Source: Alphaproteobacteria bacterium
Lineage (GTDB): Bacteria > Pseudomonadota > Alphaproteobacteria > Rhodospirillales > Magnetospirillaceae
Assembly (NCBI GenBank): GCA_021325215.1
Contig: JAJPHO010000026.1
Span: 1-64,000 of the forward strand
Length of the DNA stretch: 64,000 nt
Reading direction: 5' to 3'
This document shows, piece by piece, positions 41,758-49,719 of the stretch; the first letter of the stretch is position 1, and every line of letters begins with the position of its first letter. A model generated the notes under the pieces. That model was not told the DNA's origin, searched no databases, and worked only from the letters and a program-made list of their open reading frames with translations. The translations under genes were made by a program, and so were the position numbers.

Positions 41758-43166
41758 GGGGCTTGCTTCCCCGCGCCGCGGCGGCGCTGTTCGTGCTGAC
41801 GCTGGCCGCCTGCGACATGGCGCCGGACTATCACCGGCCGGAAATTGCCTCGCCGCCCGCCTTCAAGGAGGCCGATGGCTGGGTTGCCGCAGCACCCGGC
41901 GACCAGACGCCGCGCGGCGATTGGTGGGCGGTGTTCGGCGAGCCGGAGCTGAACGGCCTGGAACAGCGGGTCACGGTCGACAATCAGAGCCTGAAGGCGG
42001 CGGTCGCCCGCTTCGACCAGGCCCGCGCCGATGCCCGCGTCGCCCAGGCCGATTATTACCCGACCCTCGACGCCAGCGCTTCGGCGACCCGCGACGGCGT
42101 GTCGCGCCGCACCGCCAATCCGCTGCCGCACAACAGCTACAACAATTACTCGACCGGACTCGACATCTCCTACGAGATCGATGTGTGGGGCCGGGTGCGC
42201 AACCAGGCCGAGGGCGGCAAGGCCCGCGCCGCCGCCAGCGCCGGCGATCTGGCCTCGGTGGAACTGGCGCTGCATGCCGAGCTGGCCGCCGATTACTTCA
42301 TCCTGCGCGGCTATGACAGCGAGCAGGAGATCCTCGACCGCACCGTCGAGGATTACCGCAAGAGCCTGGAACTGACCCAGGCCCGCTTCGGTGTCGGCTA
42401 TGCCGCCAAGCCCGATCTGGCCGCCGCCGAGGCGCAATATCAGGGAGCGCGCACCCAGGCCGCCGAGATCCGTTTGAAGCGGGCCAGCCTGGAACACGCC
42501 GTCGCCGTGCTGGTGGGCGAGGTTCCGGCCAATTTCTCGCTGCCGGCCCGTCCGCTCGAAGGCACGCCGCCCGCCGTGGCGCAGGTGCTGCCGGCCGAAC
42601 TGCTGCAGCGCCGGCCCGACATCGCCGCCGCCGAACGCCGCGCCGCCGCCGCCAATAACGATATCGGCGTGGCCCGCGCGGCCTATTACCCCAGCTTCAA
42701 TCTGAACGCCTTGTTCGGGGTCGAGGCGGCCCTGCCGAACAAGCTGTTCTCGGCACCGGCGGAAACCTGGGGTTTCGGACCGCAGGCGGTGGTCAATCTG
42801 TTCGATGGCGGACGGCGCGACGCGCTGACCGACAAGGCGCGGTCGGCCTATGACGAGGCGGTCGCGAATTACCGCCAGACCGTGCTCAACGCCTATGGCG
42901 AGGTCGAGGATCAGCTGACCGCCTATAAGCGGCTGACCGAGGAGGCCAATACGCAACAAGCCGCGGTCGCCGCCGCCGCCGAAGCGACCGGCCATGCCGA
43001 GAAGCTCTATGGCGGCGGGTTGTCGGCCTATTACGACGTGATCCTCGCCCAGAACATCGAGCTGGCCGCGCGCCTGTCCGACGCCGACATCCGCACCCGC
43101 CGCATGACCGCGGGTGTCCTGCTGATCAAGGCGCTCGGCGGCGGGTGGACCGCCGAGCCCTCATAA
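41754..43166 (+). CDS. RND efflux outer-membrane channel lipoprotein (NodT/OprM family)
   Basis: A 470-residue outer-membrane factor. The signal ends in a lipobox LAAC (Cys20), and APDYHRPE follows, as in the NodT family. Two tandem OEP repeats with the usual helical motifs are visible: QSLKAAVARFDQARADARVA, AELLQRRPDIAAAERRAAAA and NDIGVARAAYYPSFNLNA. It forms the exit duct of the tripartite efflux system. Start overlaps the adaptor stop. A strong stem-loop (43198-43236) follows. Confidence 0.92.
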   Translation: MRGLLPRAAAALFVLTLAACDMAPDYHRPEIASPPAFKEADGWVAAAPGDQTPRGDWWAVFGEPELNGLEQRVTVDNQSLKAAVARFDQARADARVAQADYYPTLDASASATRDGVSRRTANPLPHNSYNNYSTGLDISYEIDVWGRVRNQAEGGKARAAASAGDLASVELALHAELAADYFILRGYDSEQEILDRTVEDYRKSLELTQARFGVGYAAKPDLAAAEAQYQGARTQAAEIRLKRASLEHAVAVLVGEVPANFSLPARPLEGTPPAVAQVLPAELLQRRPDIAAAERRAAAANNDIGVARAAYYPSFNLNALFGVEAALPNKLFSAPAETWGFGPQAVVNLFDGGRRDALTDKARSAYDEAVANYRQTVLNAYGEVEDQLTAYKRLTEEANTQQAAVAAAAEATGHAEKLYGGGLSAYYDVILAQNIELAARLSDADIRTRRMTAGVLLIKALGGGWTAEPS

Positions 43167-43197
43167 GGTCTTGAGCCGGCGGGGTGTCGAGTCGCAT

Positions 43198-43236
43198 TGT
43201 ATTGCCGCGGGTGGGGCGCCCCCGCGGTTCAATACA
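43198..43236 (+). repeat. Long stem-loop after the RND operon
   Basis: TGTATTG (43198-43204) pairs with CAATACA (43230-43236) and CCGCGGG (43205-43211) with CCCGCGG (43221-43227), separated by two unpaired T on the right arm. There is no U-run, so it is either a Rho-linked 3' stabiliser of the efflux mRNA or a control element of the following cytochrome gene. Confidence 0.65.
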
Positions 43237-43271
43237 GAAAAATCGACTGATGCTCTGTTGGAGGAATGATC

Positions 43272-43820
43272 ATGACGATAATTCCGTCAAGGACCATGGT
43301 GTGCTGTGCTGTATTCGCTGCGGCGTTCGCCGCTCTGCCCGTCTCCGCCGAAGACAAATATGCGCTGAAAGCGCCGAACGGCATACCGTTCGCCGATTTC
43401 AAAGGCTACGAGAACTGGACCCCCGTCAATTTGAGCGTGACGGAGACGGGCCTCAAGCTGATCGCGGCCAACGACGTCATGATCAAGGCCTATCGGTCCG
43501 GCATCCCGGGCAACGGCAAGCCGTTCCCCGAAGGCGCCAAGATCGCCAAGATCCAGTGGACCAGAAAGGACAATCCCGAGGCTCCCTTCGCGGTCCAGGT
43601 GACCGATAAGCAGCAATTCGTCGAACTCATCGAGAAGGATTCGAAGAAATACGCCGGCACCCATGGCTGGGGATATGCGGAATTCATCTATGATCCCGCC
43701 AAGGACAGCTTCAACACCGAAGGGGACGATGCCCAGCGCGTGGTGAACGGCGCCTGCAATACCTGCCACGAGATCGTCGCCGGCAAGGATTTCATCTTCA
43801 CGTCCTATGCGCACCGCTGA
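43272..43820 (+). CDS. Cytochrome P460 family protein
   Basis: A 182-residue periplasmic c-type haem protein. Signal peptide 1-26 (CCAVFAAAFAALPVSA), then the P460 body (GIPFADFKGYENWTPVNLSV, EGAKIAKIQWTRKDNPEAPF, KKYAGTHGWGYAEF) and the haem-binding CNTCH at 162-166 near the C-terminus. Family members oxidise hydroxylamine or detoxify nitric oxide, using a lysine crosslinked to haem; the lysine cannot be assigned with certainty. ATG 43272 is preferred because GGAGG is 7 bases away; ATG 43266 is too close. No electron-transfer partner is adjacent. Confidence 0.85.
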   Translation: MTIIPSRTMVCCAVFAAAFAALPVSAEDKYALKAPNGIPFADFKGYENWTPVNLSVTETGLKLIAANDVMIKAYRSGIPGNGKPFPEGAKIAKIQWTRKDNPEAPFAVQVTDKQQFVELIEKDSKKYAGTHGWGYAEFIYDPAKDSFNTEGDDAQRVVNGACNTCHEIVAGKDFIFTSYAHR

Positions 43821-43830
43821 GTAGCCGCTT

Positions 43831-43860
43831 CCCGGCTGTCCTCGGGCGAGGGCAGCCGGG
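43831..43860. terminator. Bidirectional stem-loop between convergent genes
   Basis: CCCGGCTG (43831-43838) pairs with CAGCCGGG (43853-43860), extended by CCTC/GAGG. It lies between the convergent cytochrome P460 and hydrolase genes and has no clear U-run on either strand. Confidence 0.5.
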
Positions 43861-43872
43861 GTGAGCGCCGGG

Positions 43873-44829
43873 TTATTTGGCGGCGGCGCGGATTTCCTCC
43901 GCCGTCTTGTCGGGCGCCTGCAGATGCGGGTAATGGCCCATGCCGGGCAGCAGCCGGAAGGGCAGGTGGGCCTTGTCGGCGAATTCCCGGCCCATGGCCG
44001 GGTTGATGTAGAAGTCCTTCTCGCCCCAGACCACCTCGACCGGCGTCTTGAGCTTGCCGAGATTGGCTTCGAGGTAATCTTCGTCGCGGTTGAAATTGAT
44101 GTAGTAGTAATAGAACGCGTCGGCGGTGCTCATGCCGTCATGATCCCAGCCCGCGGCCAGGTCCTTCTTGAAGTCCTCCGAGGTATCGTAGACCGCTTCG
44201 GGCGGCAGGCCGCGGGTGAAGGCGTTCTTGAGCGTCTCGTCGCGGGCCTGGGGCGTGTTGATGGCGGCGCGCACCGCGTCGGCCGAGGGCCTGGTCTTCA
44301 GCAGGCGCAGCTTGTCCCACATATAGTCCGGCCGGTTGAACGGGGCGAAGTCGCCGACGATGATCTTCCTGGCGATGGTCGGCTTGTCCATCGCCAGCAG
44401 CAGCGGCGGCAGGCCGCCGATGTCGGTCGCGTAGATGATCAGCTTCGATCTGTCGATGTGGGCCTTCTCGATGTACTGGTCCAGCACGACCGAATAGTCC
44501 CGCGGAGAATAGGAGAATTTCTCGACCGGCGGGCGCGACGACTGGCCGTAGCCGGGCCAGTCGAAAGCATGGACCTCGTAATCCCGGCCGAGATTGTCGG
44601 CCAGGGGCTTCCAGGTATAGGCCGTCTCGGGGAAACCGTGCAGCAGCAGCACGATTCCGGCCGGATCGGGATGGTGATAGACCATCGTCCTGAGCGTGAT
44701 GTCCGGGCTTACCCGCACATAATCGATCTGCGGCTTCGGGTCCTGGATCTGCTGGTGGGCGCAGCCCGCCAGCGCCAGCGACAGCGTGACGGCCGCGGCG
44801 AAACGGGCGGGGGCTTTGGCTTTGCTCAT
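43873..44829 (-). CDS. Alpha/beta hydrolase lipoprotein, epoxide hydrolase/dehalogenase-like (Asp nucleophile)
   Basis: A 318-residue exported hydrolase. The signal ends in lipobox LAGC (C23), so it is a lipoprotein. The core has HGFPETAYTW (64-73), the epoxide-hydrolase oxyanion motif, and the nucleophile position reads YATDIGG with Asp136 instead of Ser, as in epoxide hydrolases and haloalkane dehalogenases; the catalytic His is in LPGMGHYPHLQ. It is the second gene of a pair (11 bases after a homologous gene) regulated by the adjacent MarR. Substrate unknown. Confidence 0.85.
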   Translation of the reverse strand: MSKAKAPARFAAAVTLSLALAGCAHQQIQDPKPQIDYVRVSPDITLRTMVYHHPDPAGIVLLLHGFPETAYTWKPLADNLGRDYEVHAFDWPGYGQSSRPPVEKFSYSPRDYSVVLDQYIEKAHIDRSKLIIYATDIGGLPPLLLAMDKPTIARKIIVGDFAPFNRPDYMWDKLRLLKTRPSADAVRAAINTPQARDETLKNAFTRGLPPEAVYDTSEDFKKDLAAGWDHDGMSTADAFYYYYINFNRDEDYLEANLGKLKTPVEVVWGEKDFYINPAMGREFADKAHLPFRLLPGMGHYPHLQAPDKTAEEIRAAAK

Positions 44830-44840
44830 GTCTCGTCTCC

Positions 44841-45863
44841 TTATCCGAGGAAGTCGATCATCGTCTTGGCGACGAAGCCGGGTTGCTCTTCAGTGACGAA
44901 ATGGCCGCTATTCTCGACCGGCAGGGCGGTCAGCTGATCGGCGCGCGGGGTGATGACTTTCTTCATCCAGCCGAACGCCGGCCCGCCCAGCACCAGGACC
45001 GGGCTCTGGACTTTACCGTAGGTCTTATTGTCGGCGATGTCTTGGACGAAGGTCTGGTACCAGCCATTGCTGGCGCGGATCGCGTCGGCGCTGTTGTAGG
45101 CCTGTTCATAGACGGCGCGGTCATGCTGGTCGATGGCCTGGTCGTCGACCAGGAAATATTTGTAGATCCAGTTCTGCTCGGCGCGGATATGGCCGGCCAG
45201 CAGCTGTTCCGGCAGGCCGGGCACCTGGTTGAAGGCGAACCACCACAGATAGGGGCGGTTGGCGCCGACCTTTTCGGTGACCGGACCCTGCACCGGCAGC
45301 AGCGGGAAGGTCAGCAGGCTGTCGTCGGGATGGGGCAGCTCCATCATCACCAGCTTGGCGGTGGCTTGCGGGAAGTTCTCGGCATAGGAGAAGGCGACCG
45401 CCGAGCCGATGTCATGGCCGGCGATGTTCACCTTGTCGTAGCCCAGCGCCGTGACCAGCGCGCGGATGTCATGGGCCATGGTCTTCTTGTCATAGCCGTC
45501 GCGCGGCTTGGTCGAGCCGCCCATGCCGCGCAGATCGACGGCGATCACGGTGTAGTGCCGGGACAGCTCGGGCATGATCTTGTGGAAGGTCCACCAGGTC
45601 TCCGGCCAGCCCGGCAGCAGGATCAGGGGCTCGCCCTGGCCGCCGGCGACGTAGTGCAGGCGCACGCCATTGACTTCGGCATAGCCGTTCCTGAAGCCGG
45701 GCAGGGACTTGACCAGCGTCTCATCCGAGACATCCGCGGCTTTCGCGCTGACGGTCTGGCGATGGGCGGGGGCGGCCGTCTCGGCATGGCTGGGCGAGGC
45801 GGCGGCGATCAGGGCAATGAGCGCGACACTCAGCGAGAGCGCGCTTTTCTTGATGATGTTCAT
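44841..45863 (-). CDS. Periplasmic alpha/beta hydrolase, epoxide hydrolase/dehalogenase-like (Asp nucleophile)
   Basis: A 340-residue hydrolase with signal peptide (ALSLSVALIALIAAASPSHA, about 1-27). LLPGWPETWWTF (82-93) is the oxyanion region, AGHDIGSAVAF carries the nucleophile Asp151, VLVLGGPAFGW is near the acid, and ENSGHFVTEEQPG holds the histidine. Same class as the following lipoprotein, with which it forms an operon. An AAGGAGTTT site precedes ATG 45863. A MarR-type palindrome lies 22-37 bases before the start. Extracytoplasmic epoxide or halide hydrolysis is inferred from the nucleophile and the signal peptide. Confidence 0.87.
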   Translation of the reverse strand: MNIIKKSALSLSVALIALIAAASPSHAETAAPAHRQTVSAKAADVSDETLVKSLPGFRNGYAEVNGVRLHYVAGGQGEPLILLPGWPETWWTFHKIMPELSRHYTVIAVDLRGMGGSTKPRDGYDKKTMAHDIRALVTALGYDKVNIAGHDIGSAVAFSYAENFPQATAKLVMMELPHPDDSLLTFPLLPVQGPVTEKVGANRPYLWWFAFNQVPGLPEQLLAGHIRAEQNWIYKYFLVDDQAIDQHDRAVYEQAYNSADAIRASNGWYQTFVQDIADNKTYGKVQSPVLVLGGPAFGWMKKVITPRADQLTALPVENSGHFVTEEQPGFVAKTMIDFLG

Positions 45864-45884
45864 TTGAAACTCCTTCAGTGAGAT

Positions 45885-45900
45885 TGCTGTATATGCAACA
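45885..45900. promoter_or_regulatory. MarR-type operator upstream of the hydrolase pair
   Basis: TGCTGTATATGCAACA is a near-palindrome just upstream of the hydrolase start. Its sequence matches the reverse complement of the site at 46388-46403 (TGCTGCATATGCATCA) at 14 of 16 positions. Confidence 0.65.
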
Positions 45901-45919
45901 TGTGGATCAAAAATGTGAC

Positions 45920-46354
45920 CTAGGCCCGGGGCAGTTTGTCGGCGACGGCCATGATGGCGGCGTGTCCGTCCTTTCCGAGCAGCTTCTCCGCCTTCGCCTG
46001 GGCCGCCGACCAGCCGGGGGCGGCTATGGTCAGCAGATCAAGCCCCCGTCCGGTCAGGGACAGGGGGCGGCGCCGTCCTCCCGCGGACTGATCCTCGCAG
46101 ACCCATCCCTGCTCGATGAGAGGCTGCAGGTTGCGGGTCAAAGTGGAGCGGTCCTGATGGTTTCTCCGGCCCAGTTCGGCGCGGCTCAGCGGGCCGAATT
46201 CGGCGATCAGCACCAGAAGGGTGAATTGCGGTGACTTGACGCCGTAGGGTTGCAGTTCCTGATCGTACAGGGCGGTCAGCACCCGCGAGATCTGGCGGGC
46301 CCGGGTGAGCACGCAGTTTCGGGTTACTTCCTTGCTTACCGTATTGTCGGCCAT
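45920..46354 (-). CDS. MarR-family transcriptional regulator
   Basis: A 144-residue winged-helix regulator: RNCVLTRARQISRVLTALYD (helix 1), YGVKSPQFTLLVLIAEFGPL, LSRAELGRRNHQDRSTLTRN (recognition helix) and the wing WVCEDQSAGGRRRPLSLTGRG. MarR proteins are usually repressors released by small phenolic or oxidising ligands. ATG 46354 has GGAG eight bases before it; GTG 46363 is an alternative. Identical-type palindromes lie upstream of this gene and of the hydrolase pair on the same strand, so it probably controls both. Confidence 0.9.
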   Translation of the reverse strand: MADNTVSKEVTRNCVLTRARQISRVLTALYDQELQPYGVKSPQFTLLVLIAEFGPLSRAELGRRNHQDRSTLTRNLQPLIEQGWVCEDQSAGGRRRPLSLTGRGLDLLTIAAPGWSAAQAKAEKLLGKDGHAAIMAVADKLPRA

Positions 46355-46387
46355 GGCTTGCACTCCGGTTTTCCTGGGCCGGCTGTA

Positions 46388-46403
46388 TGATGCATATGCA
46401 GCA
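46388..46403. promoter_or_regulatory. MarR-type operator upstream of the marR gene
   Basis: TGATGCATATGCAGCA, with the perfect core palindrome TGCATATGCA at 46391-46400, lies 34 bases before the MarR start and matches the operator at 45885-45900, supporting autoregulation. Confidence 0.65.
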
Positions 46404-46583
46404 TTAAAGCAAGAGATTTTTCCAGGATTTCCGCGGGGTTTAGGCCCTTCGATGCAAAAAGAAAAACGTTACAATGCGCGGACGCAGGGCTGCTTTGCCC
46501 AAGGTGGATGTTATATCCGGGCGTACACCGCCGAACCTGTCTTCAGAGCGTGTTGCTCACAACCTGACGATGGAGTTTCAATC

Positions 46584-46874
46584 ATGATCAAGTTCTTCTC
46601 TGCCGCCGTGCTGGCGGGCGTTACCCTGATGGCTTCCGGCGCTTTCGCGCAGACCGAATTCCCCGGTGGCGACGCCGCCGAGACCAGCGCGGTTCAGGAA
46701 GCGATCACCAAGGATCTGGGCGGCCGTGTTTCGGTGCAGACCCTCGACGGCGTGGTTTACCTGCATGGCCGTGTCAGCCAGGACACCGCCGAGCGCGCCG
46801 AGCAGATCGCCCGCGGCCTGCCGAATGTCGGCGAGGTGGTGGATGCGACCCGCAATGACGCGTTCCAGGGCTGA
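46584..46874 (+). CDS. BON-domain periplasmic protein
   Basis: A 96-residue exported protein: signal peptide 1-22 (MIKFFSAAVLAGVTLMASGA, cut after FA) and one BON domain (AVQEAITKDLGGRVSVQTLD, GVVYLHGRVSQDTAERAEQI, NVGEVVDATR). BON domains (as in OsmY) bind phospholipid or help keep the periplasm stable under osmotic stress. ATG 46584 has GGAG upstream. It stands alone and ends in an intrinsic terminator. Confidence 0.88.
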   Translation: MIKFFSAAVLAGVTLMASGAFAQTEFPGGDAAETSAVQEAITKDLGGRVSVQTLDGVVYLHGRVSQDTAERAEQIARGLPNVGEVVDATRNDAFQG

Positions 46875-46907
46875 TCGCCAGCCTTTTCCGCCGACCACCC
46901 TTCAAAG

Positions 46908-46939
46908 CGCCGCCTGACCCCTGGTCCGGCGGCGTTTTT
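46908..46939 (+). terminator. Intrinsic terminator after the BON gene
   Basis: Perfect 7-bp GC stem CGCCGCC (46908-46914) with GGCGGCG (46928-46934), then five T (46935-46939). It ends just before the convergent ligI-like gene and may block read-through into it. Confidence 0.85.
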
Positions 46940-46943
46940 GCTT

Positions 46944-47840
46944 TCAGGCTTCTTCCGGCCAGTACAGCCGCATCGGATTGTCGACCAGCAATTTGCGCTG
47001 AAGCTCGGCCGTCGGGGCGATCTTCGGCACGTAATCGACCAGCTTGCCGTCATCGGGCATATGCGAGGTCATGTTCGGATGCGGCCAGTCGGTGCCCCAC
47101 AGCACACGGTCGGGGAAGGTCTCGACCAGGGTGCGGGCGAAGGGTACGACGTCGTCATAGCCGTCCGGCCCGGTTTTCGACAGGCGCTCGGGGCAGCTGA
47201 CCTTCGACCAGAAATCCGGGTGTTCGCGCATCAGCCTGAGGAACAGGCCGAATTCCGGGCCGCCCACCGGCTTGGTCACGTCGGGGCGGCCCATATGATC
47301 GACCACCACGGTGCCGGGCAAGTCGGCGAAGAAGTCGTAGAGCTCGGGCAGTTCCTGGGCTTCGAAATAGATCACCGTATGCCAGCCCAGAGGGGCGATG
47401 CGGGCGGCGATCTCGCTGAGCGCGTCGCGCGGCAAAGCGTCGACCAGCCGCTTCACGAAGTTGAAGCGCGCGCCGCGCACGCCGGCGGCGTGCAGCGCCT
47501 GCAGTTCCTCGTCGGTGACCGAGCGCTTGACGGTCGCGACGCCGCGCGCCCGGCCGTTCGAATGGGCCAGCGCGTCGACCAAAGCGCGGTTGTCGGCGCC
47601 ATGGCAGGTCGCCTGGACGATGACATTGCGCGAGAAGCCGAGATGGTCGCGCAAGTCCCACAGCTTTTCCTTGGGCGCGTCGCACGGCGTGTATTTGCGT
47701 TCCGGCGCATAGGGAAACACGTCGCCGGGGCCGAACACATGGCAATGGGCGTCCACCGCGCCGGGCGGCAAGGCGAAGGCCGGCTTGGACGGCGCGGGGT
47801 GGAAACGCAGCCAGCCGGCATCCATCTGGAATTTGCTCAT
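46944..47840 (-). CDS. ligI: 2-pyrone-4,6-dicarboxylate hydrolase (LigI-like amidohydrolase)
   Basis: A 298-residue amidohydrolase-superfamily enzyme close to LigI, which opens the lactone of 2-pyrone-4,6-dicarboxylate (PDC) to 4-oxalomesaconate. VDAHCHVFGPGDVFPYAPER (29-48) holds the first His-x-His pair, CHGADNRALVDAL and FNFVKRL are substrate-site regions, VVDHMGRPD gives a later histidine and LWGTDWPHPNM the catalytic Asp. It is the last gene of the eight-gene operon that begins with the porin; it overlaps ligJ by four bases. Confidence 0.9.
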   Translation of the reverse strand: MSKFQMDAGWLRFHPAPSKPAFALPPGAVDAHCHVFGPGDVFPYAPERKYTPCDAPKEKLWDLRDHLGFSRNVIVQATCHGADNRALVDALAHSNGRARGVATVKRSVTDEELQALHAAGVRGARFNFVKRLVDALPRDALSEIAARIAPLGWHTVIYFEAQELPELYDFFADLPGTVVVDHMGRPDVTKPVGGPEFGLFLRLMREHPDFWSKVSCPERLSKTGPDGYDDVVPFARTLVETFPDRVLWGTDWPHPNMTSHMPDDGKLVDYVPKIAPTAELQRKLLVDNPMRLYWPEEA

Positions 47841-48862
47841 CGGCCCTGCGCCTTCAGCACCGTGTCGAGGCGCGGATAGACACGGCGGGCATTGCCTTCG
47901 AACACTTTGCGGCGGTTTTCCTCGGACAGGCCGAGATTGTCGAGATAGCGCTTGGTGTCGTCGAAATAATGGCCCGTCTCGGGGTCTATGCCGCGTACCG
48001 CGCCGACCATCTCGGAGCCGAACAGGATATTGTCGATGTCGATCACCTTGAACAGCAGGTCGATGCCCGGCTGGTGATAGACGCAGGTGTCGAAATAGAC
48101 GTTCTTCATCACATGGTCGCGCAGATGCGGCTTCTTCATCATGTCGGCCAGGCCGCGATAGCGTCCCCAGTGATAGGGCACGGCGCCGCCGCCATGCGGG
48201 ATGACGAAGCGCAAAGCGGGGAAGTCCTTGAACAGGTCGCCCTCGATGAACTGCATGAAGGCGGTGGTGTCGGCATTGATGTAATGGGCGCCGGTGGCGT
48301 GGAAATTATGGTTGCACGAGCCCGACACATGGATCATCGCCGGCACGTCCAGCTCGACCATCTTCTCGTAGAAGGGATACCAGGCCTTGTCGGTCAGCGG
48401 CGGCGCGGTCCAATGGCCGCCCGACGGGTCGGGATTGAGATTGCAGCCGACGAAGCCCAGCTCGGTGACGCAGCGTTCCAGTTCCTCGATCGAATTGGCG
48501 ATCGAGACGCCGGGCGATTGCGGCAGCTGGCAGACGCCGATGAAATTGTGCGGATAGAGGTCGACCACCCGCTTGATGGTGTCGTTGCAGACCCGCGTCC
48601 AGGCCTGCGAGATCGCCTCGGTGCCGACATGGTGCGCCATCGCCGAGGCGCGCGGCGAGAAGATCGTCATGTCCGCGCCGCGGTCCTTGAGCAGCTTCAA
48701 TTGGTTGCTCTCGATGCTTTCGCGGATCTCGTCGTCGCTGACCGAAAGACCGGCGGGCAGCGGCTTGGAGGCGTCTTTCAGATGGGCGGTCTGGGCATCG
48801 CGGAAGGCCTGCAGCCCGGCGGGCGCGGTGGTGTAATGTCCGTGGCAGTCGATGATCAGCAT
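47837..48862 (-). CDS. ligJ: 4-oxalomesaconate hydratase (LigJ-like)
   Basis: A 341-residue amidohydrolase-fold hydratase. The N-terminus MLIIDCHGHYTTAP has the metal-binding His-x-His (H7, H9), with FVIPHGGGAVPYHWGRYRG and ILFGSEMVGAVRGIDPETG as the LigJ-type active-site blocks. It adds water to 4-oxalomesaconate to give 4-carboxy-4-hydroxy-2-oxoadipate in the protocatechuate 4,5-cleavage and gallate pathways. It starts on the base where the DUF1932 dehydrogenase stop ends and overlaps ligI. Confidence 0.92.
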   Translation of the reverse strand: MLIIDCHGHYTTAPAGLQAFRDAQTAHLKDASKPLPAGLSVSDDEIRESIESNQLKLLKDRGADMTIFSPRASAMAHHVGTEAISQAWTRVCNDTIKRVVDLYPHNFIGVCQLPQSPGVSIANSIEELERCVTELGFVGCNLNPDPSGGHWTAPPLTDKAWYPFYEKMVELDVPAMIHVSGSCNHNFHATGAHYINADTTAFMQFIEGDLFKDFPALRFVIPHGGGAVPYHWGRYRGLADMMKKPHLRDHVMKNVYFDTCVYHQPGIDLLFKVIDIDNILFGSEMVGAVRGIDPETGHYFDDTKRYLDNLGLSEENRRKVFEGNARRVYPRLDTVLKAQGR

Positions 48863-49719
48863 TATCGGTCTTTCAGCAAACGATCCAGCATGTCGGTCAG
48901 GGTCTGGGCTTCCAGAGCCTGCTTATGCGCCGCCGCCCAATCCTGGCGTTCGGCGGTGGCGGAGGAGAGGAGCGGGGTCAGGCCGGCGTCGGAAACGGTG
49001 CGGGCCACTTCGCGCATTTCCTCGGCGCGGCGGGTGCCGTGTTCGAGAGCGCGCGAGATCATGTAGCGGGCCAGCTTGGGCCAGTCGCCGACCGGGAACA
49101 GGTCGGACAGCGAATCGAGCACGGTCTGCTCGACGCCGTAATGACGCGCCGCGATCATCGATTCGGTCAGCAGCGCCTCGATGCCCTTGACCATCACGCT
49201 GCGGCACATCTTGGCCGCCGAGGCCTTGCCGTAATCGGCCGAGAAGAACTTCATGCCGGTGAAGCCGATTTCCTCGGCCAGCGGCAGGAATTCCTCGGCA
49301 TGCGGGCCGCCCAGCAGCATCGGGGTGGCGATGCGCTTGGGCTCGACCGGCGCCATCACCGCCGCCTCGACATAGCGGCCGCCGGCGCCGTTGATGATGT
49401 CGGCGGATTGCTTCTTCATCTCCGGCGAGGCGGAATTCATGTCGAGGAAGAAGGCGCCTTTGCGCAGGCCTGCCGCGGCCGCCTTGGCGGCGCTCACATC
49501 CTGCGCCGCCGTCACCGCCGAAACCACCAGCTCGGCCCCGGCCACCGCCGCTTCGGCGCTCTTGCCCGCCATCACGCCGCGGCTGGACACGGCCCGGCTC
49601 GGCTTGCTGGCCGGGTCGGTGAACAGCACGTCCCAGGCGGTGAGGGGATGGGACGGCAGATCTTCGGCCAGCATCTGGCCGACTTCGCCGAAGCCGATCA
49701 GGCAGATCGTGCGGATCAT
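48862..49719 (-). CDS. NAD(P)-dependent oxidoreductase with DUF1932 (6-phosphogluconate dehydrogenase-like)
   Basis: A 285-residue dehydrogenase of the beta-hydroxyacid/6PGDH superfamily. The Rossmann motif is GFGEVG at 9-14, DMNSASPEMKKQSADIINGA and YVEAAVMAPVEPKRIATPML are in the first domain, and the conserved lysine region is AKMCRSVMVKGIEALLTES. The C-terminal helical part is DUF1932. It sits between ligU and ligJ with 1-4 base overlaps, so it should act on an intermediate of the pathway, but it is not related to the LigC dehydrogenase (Gfo/Idh/MocA fold). Its reaction here is unknown. Confidence 0.85.
   Translation of the reverse strand: MIRTICLIGFGEVGQMLAEDLPSHPLTAWDVLFTDPASKPSRAVSSRGVMAGKSAEAAVAGAELVVSAVTAAQDVSAAKAAAAGLRKGAFFLDMNSASPEMKKQSADIINGAGGRYVEAAVMAPVEPKRIATPMLLGGPHAEEFLPLAEEIGFTGMKFFSADYGKASAAKMCRSVMVKGIEALLTESMIAARHYGVEQTVLDSLSDLFPVGDWPKLARYMISRALEHGTRRAEEMREVARTVSDAGLTPLLSSATAERQDWAAAHKQALEAQTLTDMLDRLLKDR

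Noticed and set aside
48862-49719. Calling the DUF1932 protein LigC
   Set aside because: LigC has a Gfo/Idh/MocA fold; this protein has the 6PGDH-like layout, so the name would be wrong even if it performs a similar role.
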